DNA of 32,638 bases from Bordetella parapertussis (lineage in GTDB: Bacteria > Pseudomonadota > Gammaproteobacteria > Burkholderiales > Burkholderiaceae_C): positions 1 to 32,638 of the forward strand of contig CAMBSK010000029.1 in NCBI GenBank assembly GCA_945870575.1, in the 5' to 3' direction. The translations under genes were made by a program, and so were the position numbers. This document shows, in pieces, positions 22,285 to 29,997 of the stretch (within the stretch, counting starts at the first letter, position 1; each line of letters begins with the position of its first letter). A model generated the notes under the pieces. That model had not been told where the DNA came from. It ran no database searches and saw only the letters and a program-made list of their open reading frames with translations.

Positions 22285-22323
22285 TGTTTAGGCTTTTGAA
22301 TGCGACAGCGTGACAAGGCCGGT

Positions 22324-24432
22324 TTAAATCACCAACGGGTCTACGTCTATGGCCCAGCGGATCACGCTTTTATGCTGAACACGAAAGCCTTGTAATTCGT
22401 TTTGCCAATGGTTTAAAAAAGTCTGCAATGCCTTGCGTGAATGCGACTCGACCAGCATTTGTGAGCGCTCTACGTCAGCCACGCGTTGCAAGCTCATGGG
22501 GACGGCCGGGTAGACGGTGACGGCCATGCTTTGTGCTTGCAGCCAGGCTTCGCCGCTGAGCTTGGCGGCATTCAAAAACGCGTGCGCGGCCTCTTGGCTG
22601 CGCGCCTCGGCGCGCAGCAGCGCCTGGAAACTGAAGGGCGGCAGGCCGGCCTGGCGGCGTTCGGTCAACTGCTGTTCGGCGAAACCGGCGAAATCATGCT
22701 GCTTCAAACTTTCAAACAGCGGGTGCGCCGGGTGAGAGGTTTGCACCCACATTTCACAGGCCTGATCCCGGGTCAGGGCAGCATCCCGCCCGGCGCGCCC
22801 GGCTGCCTGCAACAACAAGGCAAACAAGCGCTCGGGCGCGCGAAAGTCGGCGCTGAACAAGGCGCCGTCCGGGTTGAGTGCGGCCACCAGCGTGACGCGG
22901 CGGAAATCATGCCCCTTGGCCACCATTTGCGTGCCGACCAGCAAATCCACATCGCCGTCGTGCACCTCTGCCAGTTGGCGTACCAGTTCGCCTTTGCCGC
23001 GCGTAGAGTCGGCGTCTATGCGCGCGATGCGCAGGGGTAAGCCGTCGGGACGTTGCATGTCGTGCAGAAGTTCGGCCAGGTGTTCCTCAATACGTTCCGT
23101 GCCGTGGCCCAAAGCGCCTATGTCCTGGTTGCCGCAGGCAGGGCAGGCGCGCGGCACCGGCTGCGTCAAACTGCAATGGTGACAGCGCAGGCTGCGGTCG
23201 GATTTGTGAAACACCCGGTAAGCGCTGCAATGCGGGCATTCGCTTTTCCAGTCGCAGGCATGGCAGTGCAGCACCGGTGCATAGCCGCGTCGGTTGAGCA
23301 ACACCAACACTTGCTCGCGTTTCGTGATGCGTTCCCGCATGGCTGCCAACAGCGGTGCTGACACCAGGGTTTTGCGCGGCTGCTGGCCCATGTCGACCCT
23401 GCGCAATTGCGGCAGGCTGGCCGAACCGACGCGGCTGGGCATGGACAAACGGATGTAGCGCGGCGCGGCTTCGCCTGAGATGGCCGTGCGGCTGTGGTGC
23501 CAGCTCTCCAGCGATGGCGTGGCCGAACCCAGTATGACTTGCGCGTGTTGCAACTGGCCCCGGTAAACCGCCAGATCGCGCGCGGAATAGCGCGCGCCTT
23601 CTTGTTGTTTGTAGCTGGGGTCGTGTTCTTCATCCACCACGATCAGTTTCAAATGCGGAAGGGACGCCAGCACGGCCAGCCTTGTACCCAGCACCAGCCG
23701 CGCCTGGCCGGTGTGCGCCGACAGCCAACTGTTCAAACGCTGTGCCGGCGTCATGCCGCTGTGCATGGAGACGATGGCGTCGTCTCCTAAGTGCGTGAAG
23801 CGCTGGCGCACTCTGTCTTCCAATTGCGGCGTCAGATTGATTTCCGGCACCAGCATCAGCACCTGCGCCAGCGCGTCTTGCGCCAGCACGTCGGCAGCGC
23901 GGCGCAAATACACCTCGGTTTTGCCGCTGCCGGTATTGCCATGAAGCACAAACGGCCCTTGTTCCGCGCTCAGGCGTTGCATTACCAGCGCCTGTTCGGG
24001 TGTTGGCGCAGGCACTTGCAAGTTGACCGGCGCGGGTGCCTCTGAGCTGCTTTCGCGCTTGGCGCGTTTGTTCAGCTTGCGCGCCAACTGTAAATTGTTC
24101 AAATCGCGCAGCTGCGGGGGCAGGCTGCCCAGCGCGAATTCACCAGCGGAGCGTTGGTAATAAGCCGCGGCAAAGCCCATCAATTCCATCCAACGCGCAG
24201 TCAATGGGCCAATGTGGTCCAGCGCCTCAAGTACCGGGCGAAGCTTGGTGGCTTCGTCAACAGCGCTTGCAGGTATATCGCCCGGCCAGACCAGACCCAG
24301 GGTCTCGCGCACGCCCAGCGGTACGCGCACCAATATGCCGGGCGTCAACAAGTGTTCGCTCAGGTAGACCAGCGGCCCGTTCAGGCGGCTGTAAGCCGGG
24401 GTGGAGACCAGCACCAGCAATTTATGCTGCAT
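22324..24432 (-). CDS. priA: primosomal protein N' (replication-restart helicase)
   Basis: 702 aa, full length. PriA binds stalled forks and loads the replicative helicase. The N-terminal DNA-binding domain covers about residues 1-110. The SF2 helicase core holds Walker A GNTGSGKTEVYLRRAADVL (~165), DEEHDPSYKQ, LGSATPSLESW, QMVAKGHDF and QAAGRAGR. Zinc-binding Cys pairs lie between the helicase halves in CHACDWKSECPHCSAY and in CHHCSLTQPVPRACPACG, giving eight Cys for two zincs. The protein starts at ATG 24432 (MQHKLLVLVSTPAYSRLNGP). The 329-base gap to hemE upstream contains a perfect DnaA-box sequence. Confidence 0.95.
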   Translation of the reverse strand: MQHKLLVLVSTPAYSRLNGPLVYLSEHLLTPGILVRVPLGVRETLGLVWPGDIPASAVDEATKLRPVLEALDHIGPLTARWMELMGFAAAYYQRSAGEFALGSLPPQLRDLNNLQLARKLNKRAKRESSSEAPAPVNLQVPAPTPEQALVMQRLSAEQGPFVLHGNTGSGKTEVYLRRAADVLAQDALAQVLMLVPEINLTPQLEDRVRQRFTHLGDDAIVSMHSGMTPAQRLNSWLSAHTGQARLVLGTRLAVLASLPHLKLIVVDEEHDPSYKQQEGARYSARDLAVYRGQLQHAQVILGSATPSLESWHHSRTAISGEAAPRYIRLSMPSRVGSASLPQLRRVDMGQQPRKTLVSAPLLAAMRERITKREQVLVLLNRRGYAPVLHCHACDWKSECPHCSAYRVFHKSDRSLRCHHCSLTQPVPRACPACGNQDIGALGHGTERIEEHLAELLHDMQRPDGLPLRIARIDADSTRGKGELVRQLAEVHDGDVDLLVGTQMVAKGHDFRRVTLVAALNPDGALFSADFRAPERLFALLLQAAGRAGRDAALTRDQACEMWVQTSHPAHPLFESLKQHDFAGFAEQQLTERRQAGLPPFSFQALLRAEARSQEAAHAFLNAAKLSGEAWLQAQSMAVTVYPAVPMSLQRVADVERSQMLVESHSRKALQTFLNHWQNELQGFRVQHKSVIRWAIDVDPLVI

Positions 24433-24761
24433 GTCAAGCCCGCAGTTGCGCGATGTTATTCAGGTGAAACTTCATTCATCGGCCTAAGTGGTTGATTGAC
24501 AAGGATTTTGAGATTCATCCAGAATTTCTGTGGATAACTTTGTTGACAGCTTGCCGGACTGAGGCTGAAAGCCCGATAAATCAAGGCTTTGAACACAATG
24601 CCCGAAAATTCGGCAGCCCCAGCATTTGTTTAAAATCAACGACTTACAAAAAAACTGAAGTGATTACAAATAATTTCCACATGTAAGCCGTTGGTTTAGG
24701 GGTAGCTGAAATTTTGTGCATAAGTTAACCATCATGACAAGCGACAGCGGGTATTTACTTG
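24433..24761. other. priA-hemE intergenic region with a perfect DnaA box
   Basis: No gene is supportable. TGTGGATAA at 24529-24537 is the exact reverse complement of the 9-mer TTATCCACA, the consensus DnaA-binding site. A second, one-off version, TGTGCATAA, lies at 24715-24723 in an AT-rich stretch. A 7-bp inverted repeat TGACAAG (24735-24741) / CTTGTCA (24758-24764) overlaps the hemE stop codon but lacks a T-run in the hemE direction. The priA promoter must lie in this stretch; I see no convincing hexamer pair. Confidence 0.5.
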
Positions 24762-25874
24762 TCAAATTGTCAGTTTTCTCATGGCTTTGGAATGGCTGTG
24801 AACCGCATCGACCAAGGCGCTGACATGTTCCGGAGGCGTGAATTGGCTGATGCCGTGCCCCAGGTTGAAAATGTGGGTCGGCCCGGTGGTCGTGGTATCG
24901 GTATGCGGTTTGCCAAAGCTGTCCAGCACCCGGTGCACCTCGGTCGCGATGTGTTGGGGCGGCGCAAACAAAATGTTCGGATCGATATTGCCTTGCAATG
25001 CCTTGCCCGGGCCGCCGGGCTGGCCGCCGACCAAGTGCCGCGCTGTGCCCAGGTTCATGGTCCAGTCCAGGCCCAGTACCTCGCAGTCCAGGTGTTTCAT
25101 CTCGGGCAGCCACAAGCCGCCGCCTTTGGTGAACACAATGCGCGGGATGATGGTTCCTTCGTGGCTGCGCTTGAGTTGCGCCAGCACGCGCTCGGTGTAA
25201 GCCAGACTGAATTGTTGAAATGCGCCGTCGGCCAGCACCCCGCCCCAGCTGTCAAATACCATCACGGCCTGGGCGCCGGCGTCGATTTGTGCATTCAAGT
25301 AAGCGGCGACTGAATCTGCGTTGATCGCCAAAATGCGGTGCATCAGGTCCGGGCGGCTGTACATCAGCGACTTGACCAAACGGTAATCGTCCGAGCCGCC
25401 GCCTTCGACCATGTAACAAGCCAATGTCCAGGGGCTGCCGGAAAAACCAATCAATGGCACCCGGCCGTTCAAGGCTTTGCGAATAGAGGTGACCGCGTCA
25501 AACACGTATTGCAGTTTGTGCATGTCCGGCACGGCCAGAGCGGCAACGGCGGCTTCGTCGCGCACCACTTTTTCAAACTTTGGGCCTTCGCCCAGGGCAA
25601 AACTCAGGCCCAGGCCCATGGCGTCGGGCACGGTGAGGATGTCTGAAAACAAAATGGCGGCGTCCAGCGCGTAGCGGTCCAAGGGTTGCAAGGTCACTTC
25701 TGTGGCGTAGTCCACGTTGGTGGCTAGGCCCATGAAGCTGCCGGCCTTGGCTCGCGTGGCGCAGTATTCGGGCAGGTATCTGCCAGCTTGACGCATCAGC
25801 CAGACGGGGGTGTGATCGGTGGCCTGACGCAGGCAGGCTTTGAGGAAGCTGTCGTTGAGTAGTGGGATAGTCAT
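24762..25874 (-). CDS. hemE: uroporphyrinogen decarboxylase
   Basis: 370 aa, slightly above the usual ~355. HemE removes four acetate carboxyls from uroporphyrinogen III to give coproporphyrinogen III in haem synthesis. Signature motifs: [13 protein letters not shown] near residue 25 (family signature), [33 protein letters not shown] (second signature), [26 protein letters not shown] and [23 protein letters not shown] 25874 begins [15 protein letters not shown], which aligns with the family start; an upstream extension of 40 codons runs towards a dispersed repeat and is rejected. hemE and priA share strand and are adjacent, as in many Betaproteobacteria. Confidence 0.95.
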   Translation of the reverse strand: MTIPLLNDSFLKACLRQATDHTPVWLMRQAGRYLPEYCATRAKAGSFMGLATNVDYATEVTLQPLDRYALDAAILFSDILTVPDAMGLGLSFALGEGPKFEKVVRDEAAVAALAVPDMHKLQYVFDAVTSIRKALNGRVPLIGFSGSPWTLACYMVEGGGSDDYRLVKSLMYSRPDLMHRILAINADSVAAYLNAQIDAGAQAVMVFDSWGGVLADGAFQQFSLAYTERVLAQLKRSHEGTIIPRIVFTKGGGLWLPEMKHLDCEVLGLDWTMNLGTARHLVGGQPGGPGKALQGNIDPNILFAPPQHIATEVHRVLDSFGKPHTDTTTTGPTHIFNLGHGISQFTPPEHVSALVDAVHSHSKAMRKLTI

Positions 25875-25984
25875 GCAGATATTGTGACAGGGTAAATTGA
25901 CACATTTCTTGGGTATTGTCCTTACCCGTTGTGGCTGACTTATCTTTAGGGGGTGGCCTTGCTGCCGGTTGAAGTTACGCTTTG

Positions 25985-26153
25985 GCCGAACCATCCAGTG
26001 CGATTTTTTTCTGCGCTTTCGCTCGAAAAAAACGCCCCCTCCGATTCGGCCTCAGTGATGTATTTGGTTGCGGCTGTATTTCTATAATCGCAGAAATGCA
26101 GTCGGGGAAAACCGGCGAATAGATGACGACATGGAGGGCGGGCCGACGCGAAC
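25985..26153 (-). repeat. dispersed repeat, copy 2 (~170 bp)
   Basis: Reverse complement of the element at 8390-8581 (see that entry for the blocks). On the minus strand it runs from TTCGCGTCGGCCCGCCC (start near 26153) to GGATGGTTCGGC (25985). It sits between the 3' end of dsbD and the start of hemE. As in copy 1, it lies just downstream of a gene and in the same orientation as that gene. The ~68-base block is nearly identical in both copies, and the middle is shorter here by about 23 bases. Confidence 0.8.
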
Positions 26154-26202
26154 ATTGGCGCGCAGCGGCAGTGAGCGGCGACCGAACCGGCATGGCGTGA
26201 GT

Positions 26203-26225
26203 TAATTGGAACCTGACCCCAATTA
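26203..26225. repeat. inverted repeat spanning the dsbD stop codon
   Basis: TAATTGG (26203-26209) and CCAATTA (26219-26225) are perfect arms around a 9-base centre. On minus the unit reads TAATTGGGGTCAGGTTCCAA. The dsbD TAA (26225-26223) is part of one arm. Words of the form AATTGGGGTCAG...CCAATTA resemble short palindromic elements often scattered in proteobacterial genomes; only one copy is in this window, so mobility is not shown. Confidence 0.5.
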
Positions 26226-28373
26226 CCGTAAATCAGCCAAAGCATTGAGCACCAGATCCGGCGTGAGCAACTCCGATAACACCTGAGCCGGTTTACCCGG
26301 AGCCTGTAATACATACACAGGCACCCCGCTGCGCCCCAGCGCCGTCAACGCTCGGCTGATGGCTGGGTCACGCCGGGTCCAATCGGCTTGCAGCAACAAC
26401 ACATGTTTGTCTGCAAACGCTTGCAACACCTGCGCGTCCCGCAAAGTGGTTTGTTTGTTGACCTGACAGGTCACACACCAAGCCGCCGTGAAATCGATGA
26501 ACACCGGTTGACCGGCTTGCAAGGCCTTGCCCACACGCTCTTCAGACCAGGCCTGCCACTGTGCGTCGCTGACGGAAGTTGTGCTGTCTGCTGCCGAAAA
26601 TTGCCGCATAACCGGTTGCGCCAACCAAAGCAAGCCGCAAAGCGCTGAGACAAAGGCAGCACGTACCCACAAGGCCGATCGATCTGTCAACCCCAGCGAC
26701 CAGGTAAAACCACTGATTAAAGCAAGCGCCGCCAGTAAAACTGAGGCGGCATCACTGCTGGTTTGTTTGGCAAACACCCACAACAACCAGACCACGGTCA
26801 ACAACATGGGAAAGGCCAAGGCCTGGCGCAACACCACCATCCAAGCGCCAGGGCGCGGCAGCCAGCGCGCCGTGGCGGGAACCCAGGCGCTGAGTGTGAA
26901 AGGCAAGGCAAGACCGCTGCCTAAACATAGAAAAATCAATAAACCTTGCCAGATTGGCAGCGTGAAAGCAATGCCCACAGATGCACCCATGAAAGGCGCG
27001 GTACAGGGAGCGGCAACGACCACTGCCAGCACGCCGGAGAGGAAAGCATCCATCAAAGGATGGCGCGCCATTTGCGCCGCCAGCCCGCTGGTCCAGTTGC
27101 CGCGCATTTCAATCACACCAAATAAATTCATGCCAATCAAGGTGAACAGCAGCGCCAAAGCAGCAACCAGCCAGGGCGATTGCAATTGAAAGCCCCAGCC
27201 CAGCTGAGACCCTGCTGCGCGCAAACCCATGACCAACAGCGCCAGCGCTAGCATGCTAAGTAGCACACCGGCAGCGTAAGCGCTGCCTATGCCGCGTCTT
27301 TGTGCTGCGCTGATTGACGCCTTGCTCAAAGACAAAACTTTGATGGCAAGCACCGGCAACACGCAAGGCATCAAATTGAGCAACAGGCCGCCTAACACCG
27401 CACCAAGCATGGCTCCGAGCAGACCCGACACTGACGGCGCTGGTGCAGCAACTGTTTGAGCTACTTCAGCCGCGACAGGCAGAGGTGCCGCTTCGGGCCA
27501 TTTACCTTGAATATCCAGCTTCAGCTGCCATGCCGCAGCCGGTGTCTGGCTATCGTCGACCAACAACAGCCCGAGTTGTTTGGGTTCAGTGCTGCGCATG
27601 CGGTGGACTGGGGCGTTCATTTGCCAGACACCGTCCTGCCATGAGCCGCCGCCGTTCAGACCCAGTCCACTGGCCAGCACCTCGGGTGAATCGGCAAATA
27701 CTTTCAAGCCATGGCCATTGATAGCGGCTGGCAAGCCGCGTATTTGCAGCGCCAGCCCTTGCGCATTCAACTGTGCTGTTTGTGTCGATGGCGACAAGGC
27801 CAAAGCTTGGGTGCTCAGCAGTTGTTCAAACGCCATGCCGTGATCGGCAATGCTGGTGGCCGCAGGCAGCTTGAGCACAAACTGTCCTGATTGCGGGATG
27901 CATTCCTGTTTGCAGATCAGCCAGTCAGCTTGCAGCCTGACTTCAGTGGTGCCGGGTTTGAAGGTTTTGCTGATTTGCACAGGCTCAGCGAGCAACACCG
28001 TGTTTTCGAAGCCGTGATTCACCATGTCGCCGACGGTGATCATTTGCGGCAGCGGCCACAAGATGCCACCGGCTTGCATGCCAGCCGGCAATTGCCAACT
28101 CAATTGTGTGGCCAGACCGCTGTCACCCGGGTTGCGCCAGTAGGTGTGCCAGCCAGGCTGGTGCTGCAACTGCAAACCCAGCCACAATGGCGCGCCCGGT
28201 TGCACGCCTTGCGGCGCGTGCGCCATCAACTCGGCCCGCACTTGCGGCGTGGTCACCACGGCAGAGACGGGGGCTTGCGCCAGAGCGGACGCGCTGCTCA
28301 CAAGCAAAACCAGCGCTGTCAGCGCGTTAAAAAAGGTTGTCGACACAGTAGGCATGCGACCCATGTTACCCAA
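26223..28373 (-). CDS. DsbD/ScsB-family thiol:disulfide reductase
   Basis: 716 aa. It passes electrons from cytoplasmic thioredoxin across the inner membrane to periplasmic thiol-disulfide proteins. Domains in order: signal peptide (FFNALTALVLLVSSASA); periplasmic N-domain with Cys pair ICKQECIPQSG (~150); a central eight-helix DsbD-beta domain with the two membrane Cys in NLMPCVLPVLAIKVL and VVAAPCTAPFMGASVG; and a C-terminal thioredoxin-like domain with WCVTC in DFTAAWCVTCQVNK. All six redox Cys are present. The long N-domain is closer to the ScsB-like branch than to E. coli DsbD, so I withhold a symbol. Met7 (28355) is an alternative start. The gene starts 18 bases from a divergent creatininase-family gene, so their promoters overlap coding sequence. 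Confidence 0.9.
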   Translation of the reverse strand: MGNMGRMPTVSTTFFNALTALVLLVSSASALAQAPVSAVVTTPQVRAELMAHAPQGVQPGAPLWLGLQLQHQPGWHTYWRNPGDSGLATQLSWQLPAGMQAGGILWPLPQMITVGDMVNHGFENTVLLAEPVQISKTFKPGTTEVRLQADWLICKQECIPQSGQFVLKLPAATSIADHGMAFEQLLSTQALALSPSTQTAQLNAQGLALQIRGLPAAINGHGLKVFADSPEVLASGLGLNGGGSWQDGVWQMNAPVHRMRSTEPKQLGLLLVDDSQTPAAAWQLKLDIQGKWPEAAPLPVAAEVAQTVAAPAPSVSGLLGAMLGAVLGGLLLNLMPCVLPVLAIKVLSLSKASISAAQRRGIGSAYAAGVLLSMLALALLVMGLRAAGSQLGWGFQLQSPWLVAALALLFTLIGMNLFGVIEMRGNWTSGLAAQMARHPLMDAFLSGVLAVVVAAPCTAPFMGASVGIAFTLPIWQGLLIFLCLGSGLALPFTLSAWVPATARWLPRPGAWMVVLRQALAFPMLLTVVWLLWVFAKQTSSDAASVLLAALALISGFTWSLGLTDRSALWVRAAFVSALCGLLWLAQPVMRQFSAADSTTSVSDAQWQAWSEERVGKALQAGQPVFIDFTAAWCVTCQVNKQTTLRDAQVLQAFADKHVLLLQADWTRRDPAISRALTALGRSGVPVYVLQAPGKPAQVLSELLTPDLVLNALADLR

Positions 28374-28391
28374 GCGCTTAAGATGGCGTGC

Positions 28392-29186
28392 ATGAAGGTA
28401 TTACCGCGTTACTGGGCTGATTGCGTCAGCACCGATTTTTCCGATATGGACCTCTTGCGCACAGTGGCGGTGTTGCCCTTGGGTGCGACCGAGCAGCACG
28501 GGCCGCACCTGCCGCTGTCGGTGGATACCGATCTGGTCAACGCCATGCTGGGCGCCGCGTTGGCGCATTTGCAAGACAACGACCCGGTGCTGTTATTGCC
28601 CACCCAATCCGTGGGTTTGAGCAGCGAGCATGTGGCTTACGACGGCACCCTCAGTCTGTCTCCGGCGCACCTCATTTCCCAGTGGTGCGACATAGGCGAA
28701 GGCGTGGCGCGCACCGGCATCAAAAAATTGCTGATGTTCAATGCGCATGGCGGAAACGCCGGGTTGATGGATGTGGTCGCGCGTGAATTGCGCGGCCATT
28801 GCGGCTTGACGGTGTTTTCCTGCCACTGGTACCAATTGCCCTTAGGTGCGGCATGGGACGCATTTGGAGAACACGAACACCGCTTCGGCGTGCATGGCGG
28901 TGACATCGAAACCTCACTGATGTTGGCGATTGCGCCGCACAAAGTGCGCATGGAAGAAGCGCAACACTTTCATTCTGCATCGCAAGACCGCGCCTCGTGC
29001 TTCACATTGTTGGGTGACGGTAAAAGCGCCAAGCTGGGCTGGCATATGCAGGATTACAACCCGCACGGTGCGGCGGGCAACGCCGCGTTGGCGACGGCTG
29101 ACAAAGGCAAGGCTTTACTGGATGCGGCAGGTGCGCAACTGGCCAAGCTGTTGCAAGAGTTGATTCAGTTTGAACCGCTGATTTAA
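28392..29186 (+). CDS. creatininase-family metal-dependent hydrolase
   Basis: 264 aa. Metal-site motifs of the creatininase/MftE fold are clear: VLPLGATEQHGPHLPLSVDT (Glu, His and Asp ligands), LMFNAHGGNAGLMDVVAREL and HGGDIETSLMLAI (Glu ligand). These enzymes are zinc or manganese amidohydrolases acting on creatinine, related cyclic amides or formamides; the substrate cannot be decided here. The start is ATG 28392, or ATG 28383 three codons upstream. The open frame continuing upstream to 27891 is antisense to dsbD and is not coding. No strong ribosome site is visible. Confidence 0.9.
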   Translation: MKVLPRYWADCVSTDFSDMDLLRTVAVLPLGATEQHGPHLPLSVDTDLVNAMLGAALAHLQDNDPVLLLPTQSVGLSSEHVAYDGTLSLSPAHLISQWCDIGEGVARTGIKKLLMFNAHGGNAGLMDVVARELRGHCGLTVFSCHWYQLPLGAAWDAFGEHEHRFGVHGGDIETSLMLAIAPHKVRMEEAQHFHSASQDRASCFTLLGDGKSAKLGWHMQDYNPHGAAGNAALATADKGKALLDAAGAQLAKLLQELIQFEPLI

Positions 29187-29248
29187 CGCCTCAACGTCGC
29201 TTCATTGTTAGTTATGGCCGTGGCCAGCCATGTTCATTCGAACTGGCT

Positions 29249-29920
29249 TCAGGTGAATGTCACCCAATCCCGGTAAGCCGCAGCGTCTAAATGGTTAAGG
29301 GTGTTGAAGCTGACCAGCGTGGTTCGCTTGGGGTTGTACACACATTCGCTGACAGCGGTGTTGTGCATGCGCATATTCAACTCAATCATGCTCTCCGGCG
29401 GGGTGTTCAGCAGACTACCGACCGCCGTGCCTATAGGCCCGCCGCTGGACACTATCAGCACATCGCCGGTGTGGTGTTGCCTGACATGCGCCAGCGCATC
29501 TTTGATGCCTTGCACAAAATCGACGAACAGTGGCATGCCCGCCGGCTGCGTGCGCCCGTGCATCCATTCCTGCAAGCCTTTGCGCAGCAGGCCGAAATGG
29601 TGTTTGTACAAGTCAGGCGTGCTGGGCTTGGCCAGCGGCCCGGGGTGGATGCTGTGCAATACCGCCTCGCTGTCATACTCGTTCAGGCCGGGCCAGACCA
29701 GGGCTTGCAACTGCGTGACCTGCAAGCCTTGTTGAATACCTTCCCAGGTTTGGCGATGGCGCTTCAGGCTACCGGTAAGCACCGCTTCAAACACCATACC
29801 GCGTTCACGCCAGTATTCACCCAGACGAATGCTTTGTTGTTTGCCCAGCGCTGACAGTTGGTCGTAATCGTCGGCGCCGAACGAGGCCTGCCCGTGGCGC
29901 ACTAAAAATAAATTTCCCAT
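29249..29920 (-). CDS. histidine phosphatase superfamily protein
   Basis: 223 aa. The N-terminal LVRHGQASFGADDYDQLSAL carries the RHG box whose His is phosphorylated. TGSLKRHRQTWEGI holds the typical SxxxRxxQT phosphate-pocket residues, and NEYD follows the family's acidic position. The usual second active-site His (in a SHGG context) is replaced in the corresponding VLIVSSGGPIGT by Ser. A similar SSGG motif occurs in other members of this subfamily as far as I recall, so it is not necessarily inactive. The start is ATG 29920, which begins the family sequence MGNLFLVRHG; an 11-codon extension is rejected. The substrate is unknown. The gene lies 77 bases after uup on the same strand. Confidence 0.88.
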   Translation of the reverse strand: MGNLFLVRHGQASFGADDYDQLSALGKQQSIRLGEYWRERGMVFEAVLTGSLKRHRQTWEGIQQGLQVTQLQALVWPGLNEYDSEAVLHSIHPGPLAKPSTPDLYKHHFGLLRKGLQEWMHGRTQPAGMPLFVDFVQGIKDALAHVRQHHTGDVLIVSSGGPIGTAVGSLLNTPPESMIELNMRMHNTAVSECVYNPKRTTLVSFNTLNHLDAAAYRDWVTFT

Positions 29921-29997
29921 GGGCTTGATTGTGGCGAAAAAAGCAGGCCACACCGGTCACGCCGGAGACCTCGGGGCATTGACCATGGGTTCTTGGC

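Noticed and set aside
24735..24764. Inverted repeat at the hemE stop as an intrinsic terminator
   Set aside because: The loop is 16 bases and no T-run follows in the hemE direction.
27891..28391. In-frame upstream extension of the creatininase gene
   Set aside because: It runs antisense through the start of dsbD; family homology begins only at about 28392.
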